A stretch of DNA of 64,000 nt from positions 2,708,894-2,772,893 of the forward strand of contig NZ_LT977070.1 of assembly GCF_900250075.1 (NCBI RefSeq), in the 5' to 3' direction. Under the pieces are notes generated by a model. The model was given only the letters and a program-made list of their open reading frames with translations. It was not told the origin of the DNA and ran no database searches. Source of the stretch: Cupriavidus taiwanensis (lineage in GTDB: Bacteria > Pseudomonadota > Gammaproteobacteria > Burkholderiales > Burkholderiaceae). Made by a program: the position numbers and the translations under genes. This document shows positions 48,974 to 57,860 of the stretch, piece by piece (the first letter of the stretch is position 1; the number at the start of each line of letters is the position of its first letter).

Positions 48974-50223
48974 TCGTCGCGCTCGCCGGATTCGTACAGG
49001 GTCTCGCGGCCCATGCGGTCGAGGATCAGCTCGGCGGTCCACGGCAGCATCAGCGCGCCGCAGCGCGAATCGCGATAGAGCCGCTCCAGCGGCAGGTCCT
49101 TGAGCATCGACTGGCCGCCGCAGGTGCGGATCGCCAGCCGGGCGATATCGTTGGCGCCTTCCATCACCGTGTAGTGCGCGGCGTACAGGCGCAGGCGCTC
49201 GTCCTTGGACGGATTGGGCTTCGCTTCGTGGATCGCGCGCCAGAAGAGCGAGCGCATGGTCTCCAGCTGGATTCGCATCTGCGCCACCGCGATCTGCTTG
49301 GTTGGATACATGCGCCGCTTGACCGGCGGCTGTCCCGGAACCTCGCCGCGCAGGTACTGCACGGTGAAGTCGTACGCCGCCTGCGCCACCCCGAGGTAGG
49401 TCGGCGACAGCGTGAAGAACATCGCCGGCCAGGTCTGCGCGGCGCGATAGTAGACCCCGCGCGGCATCAGCTGCTCGTGGTCGGGCACGAACACATCCTT
49501 GAGCAGCAGCGTGCGCGATACCGTGCCGCGCATGCCCATCGGGTCCCAGTCGCCGGTCACGGTGAGGCCGTCCGCCTTTCCGGGCACGGCGATGTAGAGC
49601 GTGTCGCGCATGTCGGGATGCTGGTCGCCGCGATCCTCGGTGCACAGGATGCCGTAGTAGTTGGCCGCGCCGGACAGCGAGGCGAAGATCTTGCGACCGT
49701 TCAGCACCCAGCCGCCGTCGACCTTGCGCGCCGTGGTGCCGAACGGCGCCTTGCCGGCGGCCGCCGCCGAGCCTTCGGAGAACGGCTGTGCGTAGACCGC
49801 GCCGTCGCGCACCACCCGCGCGAAATGCAGCTCGCGGCGGGCCTGGTGTTCGTCGCGCTGTGCCGGGGTCATGTCGATGCCATCGGACAGCACGCCGGTC
49901 CACATGGTCGAGCAGATATGCATGTTGTAGGTGAGCGCGGTGGCGCCGCAGAAGCGGCCGATCTCGGCGCCGACCATGCAGTAGGTGGCAAAGTCCGCGC
50001 CCGCGCCGCCAAACGCCCGCGGCACGCACAAGGCCAGCAGGCCGGCCTCGCGCAGGTCGTCATAGTTGGCGAACGGGAAGCTGGCCTCGCGGTCCCAGGT
50101 GGCGGCGCGCGGCGCGAAGCGCTCGCGGCCCAGGCGGTTGGCCAGCGTCAGCCATTGCGCCTGTTCCGGCGAGAAGTCGGCCGTACCGACGGCGGGAATG
50201 AAGTCGAGCTGGCCGGATGGCAT
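48970..50223 (-). CDS. Acyl-CoA-dehydrogenase-fold flavoprotein without canonical Glu
   Basis: 417-aa protein of the acyl-CoA dehydrogenase fold: N-terminal helices (REAGLLALCVPRAFGGAGAD), FAD strands (QPFSEGSAAAAGKAPFGT then VLNGRKIFASLSG) and the C-terminal helical domain (GGQSMLKDLPLERLYRD). Where typical enzymes carry YEGT with the catalytic Glu, this one reads ALMLPWTAELILDRMG. The standard base is missing, so it may use a base elsewhere or act as a flavin monooxygenase, a known alternative for this fold. A flavin reductase is encoded divergently at 52369. It lies 91 bases after the alpha/beta hydrolase and is coupled to the ligase. Confidence 0.85.
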   Translation of the reverse strand: MPSGQLDFIPAVGTADFSPEQAQWLTLANRLGRERFAPRAATWDREASFPFANYDDLREAGLLALCVPRAFGGAGADFATYCMVGAEIGRFCGATALTYNMHICSTMWTGVLSDGIDMTPAQRDEHQARRELHFARVVRDGAVYAQPFSEGSAAAAGKAPFGTTARKVDGGWVLNGRKIFASLSGAANYYGILCTEDRGDQHPDMRDTLYIAVPGKADGLTVTGDWDPMGMRGTVSRTLLLKDVFVPDHEQLMPRGVYYRAAQTWPAMFFTLSPTYLGVAQAAYDFTVQYLRGEVPGQPPVKRRMYPTKQIAVAQMRIQLETMRSLFWRAIHEAKPNPSKDERLRLYAAHYTVMEGANDIARLAIRTCGGQSMLKDLPLERLYRDSRCGALMLPWTAELILDRMGRETLYESGERDE

Positions 50224-50314
50224 GTCGCGTCTCCTTTTTGTCCTGCTCGCGCCGGATGGGGAACGGGGGCGGCGCGGCGGTTGTTGTGTTGGCGTGGCCG
50301 GAAAGCGGCGCGCT

Positions 50315-51136
50315 TCAGTGCACGGGAAAGTGCCGGCGCAGGAACTCCAGCACCGCGTCGTTGAACAGCTCTGGGCGCTCCATGCCGGCCAGGTGGCCCA
50401 CGTCGGGCAGGCAGCGGTACTCGGCGCCGGCAATGCGTTGCGCCATGCGCTGCATCACCTCGGGCGCGGCGTTGGTGTCGTGCTGGCCGGCCAGCGCCAG
50501 CACCGGCACCGCGATGCGGGGCAGCGCATCGCGCTGGTTGAAGCGCACCAGCGCACCCAGCGCGGCGCGGTAGGTCGGTGCCGGCACCGCCGCCATCACC
50601 GCGGTGGCGAAGGCCACGGCCTGCGCGTCGGCATCGGGCGCGACCATGGTGCGCACCAGCCCGGCCGCCATCTGCGCCATGGTCTTGCCGGCATCCAGCG
50701 GCGCGGTGCGCGCGGCGATGAACTCGCGCTGCCACGGGCCATCGCCCTTGCCGAAGGCGGGCGAGGTGCCGGACAGCACCATGCCGTCGACCAGCGCTGG
50801 CGTGGCCGCGCTGGCCTGCTGCGCCACCATGCCGCCCATGCTGTGGCCCAGCAGCACCACGCGCCGGCCGGCGTCGCGCTCGAACAGCAGCACGGGCGTC
50901 AGCGCCTGCGCCAGTCCGTCGAAGTCATAGGGATCGATCAGGGCACTGTCGCCATAGCCCGGCATGTCCCACGCCACCGCATGGTAGCCGGCCTGCGCCA
51001 GGGCCTCGCCCTGCGCGGGCCAGGCGGCCTTGCCGCCGCCGATGCCATGCAGCATCACCACCGCCACCGGCCCGTCGCCCCAGGCCAGCGTGGCGATGCC
51101 GTTGGCGTGGCGCTGCATCGTCGCGGCGGCGCTCAT
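50315..51136 (-). CDS. Alpha/beta hydrolase (NicD-like candidate)
   Basis: 273-aa hydrolase of the alpha/beta fold. The oxyanion motif VMLHGIGGGKAAW, nucleophile elbow GHSMGG (Ser99), a late Asp (LAGQHDTNAAPEV) and His (LPDVGHLAGMERPELF) form the expected triad. Its ATG overlaps the NicX-like stop by 4 bases (51133-51136), so the two enzymes are coupled. In nicotinate breakdown NicX (ring opening) works with NicD, an alpha/beta hydrolase that deformylates the product; the coupling here suggests a similar pairing. Other ester or C-C bond hydrolase roles are possible. Confidence 0.88.
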   Translation of the reverse strand: MSAAATMQRHANGIATLAWGDGPVAVVMLHGIGGGKAAWPAQGEALAQAGYHAVAWDMPGYGDSALIDPYDFDGLAQALTPVLLFERDAGRRVVLLGHSMGGMVAQQASAATPALVDGMVLSGTSPAFGKGDGPWQREFIAARTAPLDAGKTMAQMAAGLVRTMVAPDADAQAVAFATAVMAAVPAPTYRAALGALVRFNQRDALPRIAVPVLALAGQHDTNAAPEVMQRMAQRIAGAEYRCLPDVGHLAGMERPELFNDAVLEFLRRHFPVH

Positions 51137-52203
51137 GCGGCCACCTCCACCAGCGTGCCGGCCTCGACCTCGTTGCGGCCGTCGAGCGAAATCGTGCAGT
51201 GTCGCAGCGGCAGGTCGAAATGGCCCAGCGTATGCCGCCCGGCGACCTCGTTGGCGCCGGTCGAGAACAGGAAGTTGCCGGCGAACGCGCGCAGCTCGGT
51301 GCCGTTGCAATCGCGCTTGTCGTAGAACGTCATCGCGTCCCAGCGCGCCATCCGGTTCAGGCCCCAGCCCACGTGCGAGACCGCATAGGCATCGCGCGTG
51401 CCTTCGCGGTCGGCCCAGGCCTGGTAGTAGCCGCGCATCATGTCGGCGTCGACGCCCTGGCCTTCGACCGCGACGATATAGTCGTCCTCGATATGGCACA
51501 CCACGGTGTCGCGCAGGTAGGTCTTGAAGGTCAGGTTGACGTCGCCCGGCGCCAGCACCAGCGTGCCGTTGACCTGGCGCCCGGCCGGGAACGCCAGGCA
51601 CAGTCCGCCAGGCCAGTGCGAGACCTGGCCGTGCTTGTTGCAGAAGCCCCAGACACCGCCCACGCGCGCCTCGGCCAGGCCGATGCGCAGCTCGGTGCCG
51701 GCGGCCGAATGCACGCGCATCTCGCGCGCGCCGCGCAGGCGCTTCATCGCCGCGCGCACGGTGGTCTCCAGCGACGGATCGGGCTGGCAGCGTTCCAGGA
51801 TCTCGGGGTGCTCGTTGCTGACCATCAGCATGCGCGGCACCACGCCGTCGGCGCCGCGCAGGATCTGCGGCAACTCAGGCGCATGCAGCAGGCCTTCGAC
51901 GGTGCAGTCGAGCACCAGCTGACAGCGCGACAACGCCGCCAGCACCGGGGCCAGATTCTGCAAGGCATCGCTGGCACCGGTCGAGCGCACCGGCGCTGGC
52001 GCCGCAAGCGCCGGGCTCGGCACCTGGATCCGAACCGGCGTGGCGCCAAGGCCCTGCACGGCCAATTCGGCCAAGGCCACGTTGACAGGGCGGGATTGGG
52101 ACTCCGTTACAATTCCCACGACATCCCCGTGCCGCAGGGCACAGAGTTCCAGCGTGCGGCGGAACGCCGCCAGCCAGCGGTGTTCGATCTGCTCGATGAG
52201 CAT
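51133..52203 (-). CDS. NicX-like (2,5-dihydroxypyridine 5,6-dioxygenase family) metalloenzyme
   Basis: 356-aa protein of the M29-aminopeptidase-like fold that includes NicX, the mononuclear Fe(II) dioxygenase opening 2,5-dihydroxypyridine. The three Fe ligands described for NicX have clear counterparts: His277 (AVSHVGWGLN), His328 and Asp330 (LGHFDLPLRHC). FAGNFLFSTGANEVAGR and HWPGGLCLAFPAG also match NicX segments. AGGAG precedes ATG 52203. It heads a leftward set with an alpha/beta hydrolase, a flavoenzyme and a CoA ligase. NicE/NicF homologues (isomerase, amidase) are absent here, so the pathway differs from nicotinate catabolism. An aminopeptidase T-like role is the main alternative. Confidence 0.78.
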   Translation of the reverse strand: MLIEQIEHRWLAAFRRTLELCALRHGDVVGIVTESQSRPVNVALAELAVQGLGATPVRIQVPSPALAAPAPVRSTGASDALQNLAPVLAALSRCQLVLDCTVEGLLHAPELPQILRGADGVVPRMLMVSNEHPEILERCQPDPSLETTVRAAMKRLRGAREMRVHSAAGTELRIGLAEARVGGVWGFCNKHGQVSHWPGGLCLAFPAGRQVNGTLVLAPGDVNLTFKTYLRDTVVCHIEDDYIVAVEGQGVDADMMRGYYQAWADREGTRDAYAVSHVGWGLNRMARWDAMTFYDKRDCNGTELRAFAGNFLFSTGANEVAGRHTLGHFDLPLRHCTISLDGRNEVEAGTLVEVAA

Positions 52204-52337
52204 GCGCTTGTCTCCTGCTGCTTGTTGCTTGTTATCGGCTTCTTGTTCTATGGGGCCCGGGCCGCCCAAGCTTTGTGGAGCGGCCAGCGCCGGCGGCGCC
52301 GGACTTGAACTCGCCGCCCCTGGCGCGAATAATATAT

Positions 52338-52349
52338 ATGAAATTTCAT
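52338..52349. promoter_or_regulatory. Palindromic operator between NicX-like and flavin reductase genes
   Basis: Perfect 12-bp palindrome ATGAAATTTCAT within an AT-rich patch (TAATATATATGAAATTTCATG), midway in the 165-base divergent spacer. Size and AT-rich symmetry suit a MarR-family protein such as the one encoded at 52946. Confidence 0.6.
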
Positions 52350-52368
52350 GAACTCCAGTGGAGCCCCC

Positions 52369-52929
52369 ATGGGCATGCCTGAGGCCCAGCCACGGATCGC
52401 CAGCGTAGCCGCCGCCCCGGACTTCGATGCGATGCACTTCCGCCGCACCCTGTCGCAGTTCGCGACCGGGGTCACGGTGATCACCACGCGCGCCAGCAAC
52501 GAGTCGGTTGCGGCCGGCGCGCCGCCCTTTATCGGCATTACCGCCAGCTCGTTCAACTCGGTATCGCTGGAGCCGCCGCTGGTGCTGTGGAGCATGGCTA
52601 CGCGCGCCAACAGCCTGCCGATGTTCCGCGACGGCACCCACTACATCATCAACGTGCTGTCGGCCTCGCAGCTGGACCTGTGCCAGCGCTTCGCCACGCT
52701 CAAGGGCGACCGCTTCGCCGGTGTCGACTACCGGCTCTCGGCCACCGGCCTGCCGATCCTGTCGAATGCGCTGGCCTGGTTCGAATGCCACAACCGCAGC
52801 CGCTACGACGAGGGCGACCACGTCATCTTTGTCGGCGAGGTGGAGCGCTGTGGCGTGCTCGATGGCAGGGACGGCCCGCTGATATTCCAGGGCGGCCAGT
52901 TCACCACCACTACCCCGCTCGATCTCTGA
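52369..52929 (+). CDS. Flavin reductase-like (HpaC-type) protein
   Basis: 186-aa FMN-binding split-barrel protein: FRRTLSQFATGVTVITTRAS, GITASSFNSVSLEPPLVLWSM and HVIFVGEVERCGVLDGRDGPLIF are flavin-reductase-domain motifs. Such enzymes supply reduced flavin to a partner monooxygenase. ATG 52369 was chosen because GTGGAG sits 5 bases upstream; ATG 52348 lies inside the operator palindrome. It is divergent from the NicX-like gene and 16 bases before the MarR gene. The acyl-CoA-dehydrogenase-fold protein across the divergent promoter is a candidate partner. Confidence 0.88.
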   Translation: MGMPEAQPRIASVAAAPDFDAMHFRRTLSQFATGVTVITTRASNESVAAGAPPFIGITASSFNSVSLEPPLVLWSMATRANSLPMFRDGTHYIINVLSASQLDLCQRFATLKGDRFAGVDYRLSATGLPILSNALAWFECHNRSRYDEGDHVIFVGEVERCGVLDGRDGPLIFQGGQFTTTTPLDL

Positions 52930-52945
52930 CCCCCACTGAGCCATC

Positions 52946-53404
52946 ATGGCGGACCTGCCGGCAGTGCCCTCGCCCCAAACCTTCGTCGACGGCTACCTGG
53001 CCTACCTGCTGGCCCGCGCCAGCCATCTGATCTCGGGCGAATTCCATCGCGAGGTCGAGGCCAGCGGCCTGTCGGTGCAGGAATGGCGCGTGCTGGCGAC
53101 GCTGGCCGACCGCCCCGACTGCACCGTCGGCGCGCTGGCGGAAATCACGCTGACCAAGCAGCCCACGCTGACCAAGCTGGTCGACCGCATGGCGCAAGAC
53201 GGCCTGGTCCGGCGCCGCGCCGGCAAGGCCGACCGCCGCCAGGCGCTGGTCTCGATCACGCCGCGCGGCCTGGCGCTGGTGCAGCCGCTGCTCGAGCGCG
53301 CCGCGCAGCACGAGCGCGCGGTGCTGGACGACTTCGGCGCCCGCCAGGGCGCGCAGCTGAAGGAAACCCTGCGCCAGCTGATCGCGCTGCACACGCAGCG
53401 CTAG
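52946..53404 (+). CDS. MarR-family transcriptional regulator
   Basis: 152-aa winged-helix regulator. The HTH/wing is clear: SVQEWRVLATLADRPDCTVG, EITLTKQPTLTKLVDRMAQDGLV, RRAGKADRRQALVSITPRG. It is co-directional with the flavin reductase and likely represses the divergent promoters through the palindrome at 52338. Nicotinate clusters are also controlled by a MarR protein (NicR), which fits the NicX-like gene. The 3' end overlaps the Lrp-type kynR-like gene by 4 bases (convergent). Confidence 0.93.
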   Translation: MADLPAVPSPQTFVDGYLAYLLARASHLISGEFHREVEASGLSVQEWRVLATLADRPDCTVGALAEITLTKQPTLTKLVDRMAQDGLVRRRAGKADRRQALVSITPRGLALVQPLLERAAQHERAVLDDFGARQGAQLKETLRQLIALHTQR

Positions 53405-53883
53405 GCTTGTTCAGCGACCTTCAGGATCGCCAGCGGCGAACTGTCCACCTTGATCCGCTGCAGCACGATATTCGAGCGGATATCCATCACGCCCGGTGTG
53501 CGGTACAGACGGTTCACGATGAAGTCCGAGTAGTGCTTCAGGTTGCGCGCCTGCACGCGCAGGATGTAGTTGCTGTCGCCGGTGATGATGTACGCCGACA
53601 GCACTTCCGGCCACGACTGCACCGCGGCGATGAAGGTGTCGTGCCAGCCCTCGACGTCATGGCGCATCGACACCTGCACGATCGCCTCCAGCTCCAGCCC
53701 CAGTTGCTCGGCATCGAACCAGGCGCGATAGCCGCCGATCACCCCTGACTCTTCCAGCAGCCGGACCCGGCGCAGGCACGCCGACGGCGACAGCGCCACG
53801 CCGTCGGCCAGGTCCTGGTTGCTGATGCGGCCGTTCTCCTGCAGGCAGGTCAGGATGCGCAGATCGGTGGGATCGAGGTTCAT
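53401..53883 (-). CDS. kynR: Lrp/AsnC-family regulator of the kynurenine operon (KynR-like)
   Basis: 160-aa Lrp-type regulator with N-terminal HTH (LDPTDLRILTCLQENGRISN, LSPSACLRRVRLLEESGVIGG) and a C-terminal RAM effector domain (LSAYIITGDSNYILRVQ). It is divergent from kynB; Lrp-type KynR in Pseudomonas and Burkholderia activates kyn genes in response to L-kynurenine, so the same role is inferred. A 19-bp inverted repeat lies 29 bases before its start. The gene name rests on context. Confidence 0.9.
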   Translation of the reverse strand: MNLDPTDLRILTCLQENGRISNQDLADGVALSPSACLRRVRLLEESGVIGGYRAWFDAEQLGLELEAIVQVSMRHDVEGWHDTFIAAVQSWPEVLSAYIITGDSNYILRVQARNLKHYSDFIVNRLYRTPGVMDIRSNIVLQRIKVDSSPLAILKVAEQA

Positions 53884-53911
53884 TCGAATTTCCTTCGACT
53901 ATTTGGCAATT

Positions 53912-53930
53912 TTTCGCATTATATGCGAAA
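53912..53930. promoter_or_regulatory. Inverted repeat in kynR-kynB divergent promoter
   Basis: TTTCGCAT - TAT - ATGCGAAA: perfect 8-bp arms with a 3-base spacer, in an AT-rich patch of the 157-base spacer. This is a good candidate for the KynR-type Lrp binding site. Confidence 0.7.
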
Positions 53931-54040
53931 GATGGACCGGATGACGGGCCATTTAGCAAGCCTCTTGCCCCCGATTTTGACTATGATTCCCGACATCGAG
54001 GCACACAGAAACGGCGCCCGCAGACGGCGCCGCGCAACCC

Positions 54041-54691
54041 ATGACCGCCCCCAATCCCGACCCGCGCCGACTGTGGGACATCAGCCCGCCGCTGTCGCCC
54101 GCCACGCCGGTGTGGCCCGGCGACACGCCGTTCCAGCAGCAGCCGGCCTGGCAGATCGACGCACATTGCCCGGTCAATGTCGGCCGCATCACGCTATCGC
54201 CGCACACCGGCGCGCATGCGGACGCACCGCTGCATTACACCGCCGACGGCGCCCCGATCGGCGCCGTGCCGCTGGCGCCCTACCTGGGCCGCTGCCGCGT
54301 CATCCACTGCATCGGCGCAACGCCGCTGGTGCAGCCCCATCATGTCGCGCACGCGCTCGAGGCGCTGCCGCCGCGGGTGCTGCTGCGCACCTACCGGCAG
54401 GCGCCGCAGGTGCAGTGGGACCCCGGCTTTTGCGCGGTGTCGCCGGACACCATCGCGCTGCTGGCCGCGCACGGCGTGCAGCTGGTCGGCATCGACACGC
54501 CCTCGCTCGATCCGCAGGACTCCAAGACCATGGACGCGCACAACGCGGTGCGCCGCCATGGCCTGGCAATCCTGGAAGGCATCGTGCTGGACCAGGTCGA
54601 TGCCGGCGACTATGAACTGATCGCGCTGCCGCTGCGCTTCGCCGCGCTGGATGCCAGCCCGGTGCGCGCGGTGCTGCGCAGCCTCGACTGA
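54041..54691 (+). CDS. kynB: Kynurenine formamidase
   Basis: 216-aa bacterial arylformamidase (cyclase-like, metal-dependent), converting N-formylkynurenine to kynurenine and formate. The signature [12 protein letters not shown] begins at His55, with His59 and Asp61 as likely metal ligands. [20 protein letters not shown] is the usual start, and [19 protein letters not shown] follows. It is first of the kynB-kynU-kynA operon, 157 bases from kynR. Confidence 0.96.
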   Translation: MTAPNPDPRRLWDISPPLSPATPVWPGDTPFQQQPAWQIDAHCPVNVGRITLSPHTGAHADAPLHYTADGAPIGAVPLAPYLGRCRVIHCIGATPLVQPHHVAHALEALPPRVLLRTYRQAPQVQWDPGFCAVSPDTIALLAAHGVQLVGIDTPSLDPQDSKTMDAHNAVRRHGLAILEGIVLDQVDAGDYELIALPLRFAALDASPVRAVLRSLD

Positions 54692-54728
54692 ACCTTTTCC
54701 CGACACCCGCCTGGCCTTTCTGCACGAC

Positions 54729-55985
54729 ATGACGACCATTGACCGCGAGCACTGTATCCGGCTCGACCAGCAAGACCCGCTGCGCCCGCTGCGCGACCAG
54801 TTCGCGCTGCCCCAGGGCGTGATCTACCTCGACGGCAACTCGCTCGGCGCCCGCCCGCGCGCCGCCGCCGCGCGCGCCGCCCAGGTGGTGGCCGAGGAAT
54901 GGGGCGACGGCCTGATCCGCAGCTGGAACACCGCCGGCTGGTTCGACCTGCCGCAGCGCCTGGGCAACAAGCTGGCACCGCTGGTCGGCGCGGGCCACGA
55001 TGAAGTGGTGGTCACCGACACCACCTCGATCAACCTGTTCAAGGTTCTGGCCGCGGCGCTGCGCGTGCAGCAGACGCGCGACCCGGCGCGCAAGGTGATC
55101 ATCTCCGAGGCCAGCAACTTCCCCACGGACCTGTATATCGCCCAGGGCCTCGCCGACCTGCTGCAGCAAGGCTATTCGCTGCGGCTGGTGGACTCGCCGG
55201 CCGAGATCGACGCGGCCGTTGGCGCCGACACCGCGGTGCTGATGCTGACCCACGTCAACTACAAGACCGGCGAGATGCTCGACATGACCGGGCTGACCGA
55301 GCTGGCCCACGCGCGCGGTGCGCTGACGGTGTGGGACCTGTGCCATTCGGCCGGCGCCGTGCCGGTCGAGCTGAAGGCGGCCGGGGCCGACTACGCCATC
55401 GGCTGCACCTACAAGTACCTGAACGGCGGCCCGGGCTCGCCCGCCTTCGTCTGGGTCGCGCCCGCGCTGCGCGATGCCTTCTGGCAGCCGCTGTCGGGCT
55501 GGTGGGGCCATGCGGCGCCGTTCGCGATGGATCCGCAGTACCGCCCGGTCGAGGGCGTGCGCCGCTTCCTGTGCGGCACGCAGCCGGTCACGTCGCTGGC
55601 AATGGTCGAGTGCGGGCTGGACATCTTCGCGCAGACCAGCATGCAGGTGCTGCGCGCCAAGTCATTGCTGCTGACCGACCTGTTCATCGAACTGGTCGAA
55701 GCCCGCTGCGGCCACCACCCGCTGACGCTGGTGACCCCGCGCGAGCATGCGCGCCGCGGCAGCCAGGTGAGCCTGGAGCATCCGGACGGCTATGCCCTGG
55801 TGCAGGCCCTGATCGAGCGCGGCGTGATCGGCGATTACCGCGAGCCGCGCATCGCCCGCTTCGGCTTCACGCCGCTCTACACCAGCTTCGCCGAGGTGTG
55901 GGATGCTGTGGAAATTCTGCGCGACGTGCTGGACCGCGGCGCCTATCGCGACGCGCGCTTCCAGACGCGCGGCCAGGTGACCTGA
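54729..55985 (+). CDS. kynU: Kynureninase
   Basis: 418-aa PLP enzyme cleaving kynurenine to anthranilate and alanine. The PLP lysine is Lys229 in [11 protein letters not shown], and [13 protein letters not shown] begins the family fold. [12 protein letters not shown] carries the cofactor-binding Asp. Normal length. It begins 37 bases after kynB; kynA follows after 13 bases. The product anthranilate could feed catabolism or quinolone synthesis; no anthranilate dioxygenase is visible in this window. Confidence 0.97.
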   Translation: MTTIDREHCIRLDQQDPLRPLRDQFALPQGVIYLDGNSLGARPRAAAARAAQVVAEEWGDGLIRSWNTAGWFDLPQRLGNKLAPLVGAGHDEVVVTDTTSINLFKVLAAALRVQQTRDPARKVIISEASNFPTDLYIAQGLADLLQQGYSLRLVDSPAEIDAAVGADTAVLMLTHVNYKTGEMLDMTGLTELAHARGALTVWDLCHSAGAVPVELKAAGADYAIGCTYKYLNGGPGSPAFVWVAPALRDAFWQPLSGWWGHAAPFAMDPQYRPVEGVRRFLCGTQPVTSLAMVECGLDIFAQTSMQVLRAKSLLLTDLFIELVEARCGHHPLTLVTPREHARRGSQVSLEHPDGYALVQALIERGVIGDYREPRIARFGFTPLYTSFAEVWDAVEILRDVLDRGAYRDARFQTRGQVT

Positions 55986-55998
55986 CCGGGAGCGCATC

Positions 55999-56877
55999 AT
56001 GAGCGATTTCAAGGGATGCCCCTTCTCCGGCGCGGCGCCGGCAACCACCCCGCAAGGCGACGGCTGGCACGGCGCGCAGATGGATTTCGCCAGGGACATG
56101 AGCTATGGCGACTACCTCGGCCTGGACCAGATCCTGAGCGCGCAGCATCCGCTGTCGCCGGACCACAACGAGATGCTGTTTATCGTGCAGCACCAGACCA
56201 CCGAGCTGTGGATGAAGCTGATGCTGCACGAGCTGCGCGCGGCGCGCGAGTCGGTCAGGGCCGACAGCCTGCCGCCCGCGTTCAAGATGCTGACCCGCGT
56301 GTCGCGCATCATGGACCAGCTGGTGCAGGCGTGGAACGTGCTGGCCACCATGACGCCGCCGGAGTATTCGGCGATGCGGCCCTACCTGGGCATGTCGTCG
56401 GGCTTCCAGTCCTACCAGTACCGCGAGATCGAGTTCATCCTGGGCAACAAGAACGCGGCCATGCTCAGGCCGCATGCGCACCGGCCGGAACATCTGGCGC
56501 TGGTCGAAGCCGCGCTCAAGACGCCGTCGCTGTACGACGAGGCGATCCGGCTGATGGCACGGCGCGGCTTTGCCATCGACGCGGATTGCGTCGAGCGCGA
56601 CTGGACCCAGCCGACCGCGTACAACGCCTCGGTCGAGGCGGCGTGGCTGGAGGTCTATCGCAACCCCGGCGCGCACTGGGAACTCTATGAGCTGGGCGAG
56701 AAGTTCGTCGACCTGGAAGACGCATTCCGGCAATGGCGCTTCCGCCATGTGACCACGGTCGAGCGGGTCATCGGCTTCAAGCGCGGCACCGGTGGCACCG
56801 AGGGTGTCAGCTACCTGCGCAAGATGCTGGACGTGGTGCTGTTTCCGGAATTGTGGAAGTTGCGGACCGATCTTTGA
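55999..56877 (+). CDS. kynA: Tryptophan 2,3-dioxygenase
   Basis: 292-aa heme enzyme opening the indole ring of L-tryptophan to N-formylkynurenine, the first step of the pathway although its gene is last. [20 protein letters not shown] holds the active-site His65, [15 protein letters not shown] forms the substrate pocket, and the axial heme His lies in [20 protein letters not shown] precedes ATG. A strong hairpin separates it from the convergent iclR gene. Confidence 0.97.
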   Translation: MSDFKGCPFSGAAPATTPQGDGWHGAQMDFARDMSYGDYLGLDQILSAQHPLSPDHNEMLFIVQHQTTELWMKLMLHELRAARESVRADSLPPAFKMLTRVSRIMDQLVQAWNVLATMTPPEYSAMRPYLGMSSGFQSYQYREIEFILGNKNAAMLRPHAHRPEHLALVEAALKTPSLYDEAIRLMARRGFAIDADCVERDWTQPTAYNASVEAAWLEVYRNPGAHWELYELGEKFVDLEDAFRQWRFRHVTTVERVIGFKRGTGGTEGVSYLRKMLDVVLFPELWKLRTDL

Positions 56878-56913
56878 TCCACGCGGTCCCCGTGCGCAGG
56901 GACCGTGCTACGG

Positions 56914-56938
56914 CCGGCGGGCTGCCTCAGCCCGCCGG
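56914..56938. terminator. Strong hairpin between kynA and iclR
   Basis: 11-bp perfect arms CCGGCGGGCTG / CAGCCCGCCGG with loop CCT, overlapping the iclR stop. A second 7-bp stem CGGTCCC/GGGACCG is at 56884-56905. No T-run is present, so termination is plausible but not textbook. Confidence 0.4.
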
Positions 56939-57757
56939 TTCGGACAATCTTGCCGCCAGCGTCTGCAGCGCCGGCGCCAGCGTCTGGTGGAACACCGCCT
57001 CGTCCACCGCCCCGTAGGAGGCGCTGCAGCTCAGCATGTGCAGCTCCTTCTCCCCCACCGGCCGAAACGCCACCGCACAGGCATGGATGGCCGGATGCCA
57101 GTCGCGGAACGATGCGGCATAGCCGCGCTGCTGCGCCTCGGCCAGCGCGGCGCGGGTGGCGGCCTCCTGCTGCTTCCATTGCTCCGGGAAGGCCTGGCTG
57201 AACTCGGCCATCACGCGCTCGCGGCGCGGCGCCGGCAAGGCGGCCAGGTAGGCCCGCCCCATCGAACTCGACACCAGCGACAGCCGCGAGCCGACCCCCA
57301 GTCCGAGCATCACGCCGGCGTCGTTGCGGATCGACTCCAGGTAGATCACCTCCATGCGCTCGCGCTTGCCGAGCGACACCGAGACCCCGTACGACTGCGC
57401 GAACGCCAGCATGTGTGGGCGCGCCAGCGACACCACGTCCGACGCCGACAGGTAGGCATAGCCCAGCGCCAGCACCCCGGCATCGAGCGCGTACTTGCCC
57501 AGGCTCTCGTCATAGCGCAGGTAGCCCAGCTGCACCAGCGTACCCGCGAGCCGGCTCACGGTGGCCTTGGGAAAGCCGGTGCGCCGCACGAATTCCTGGT
57601 TGCCCAGCATCGCCTCGCCGGTGCGGAAGCAGCGCAGCAGTTCCAGGCCGCGTGCCAGCGCGGTGACGAAGTTCGGGTCGCTGTCGCGCACGGGTGCCGC
57701 GGCAGGCTCCTGGGAAAGCGTCGGATCGGGCTGGGGGTTGGGATTGAGGTTGGCCAA
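56927..57757 (-). CDS. IclR-family transcriptional regulator
   Basis: 276-aa regulator: a Pro/Asn-rich start, then winged HTH ([33 protein letters not shown]) and a GAF-like effector domain ([28 protein letters not shown]). The start appears to be TTG at 57757 with GGAG about 8 bases upstream; no ATG lies nearby in frame. It is divergent from gcdH across a spacer with a perfect IclR-type palindrome, so it probably controls gcdH, with glutaryl-CoA-pathway acids or analogues as effectors. Confidence 0.92.
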   Translation of the reverse strand: MANLNPNPQPDPTLSQEPAAAPVRDSDPNFVTALARGLELLRCFRTGEAMLGNQEFVRRTGFPKATVSRLAGTLVQLGYLRYDESLGKYALDAGVLALGYAYLSASDVVSLARPHMLAFAQSYGVSVSLGKRERMEVIYLESIRNDAGVMLGLGVGSRLSLVSSSMGRAYLAALPAPRRERVMAEFSQAFPEQWKQQEAATRAALAEAQQRGYAASFRDWHPAIHACAVAFRPVGEKELHMLSCSASYGAVDEAVFHQTLAPALQTLAARLSEPAG

Positions 57758-57825
57758 GGTTCGCGGCTCCAGTCGGCGCTTGTTCGTTCATCGCACAAAG
57801 GCGCGGAGGTTCAGGGTTTTGCCTG

Positions 57826-57853
57826 TTGCGTGGCAAGACCATTGCGATATACT
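57826..57853 (+). promoter_or_regulatory. gcdH: Putative gcdH promoter
   Basis: TTGCGT (57826-57831), 16-base spacer, TATACT (57848-57853), immediately upstream of the IclR-type operator. Confidence 0.5.
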
Positions 57854-57860
57854 AATTCAA

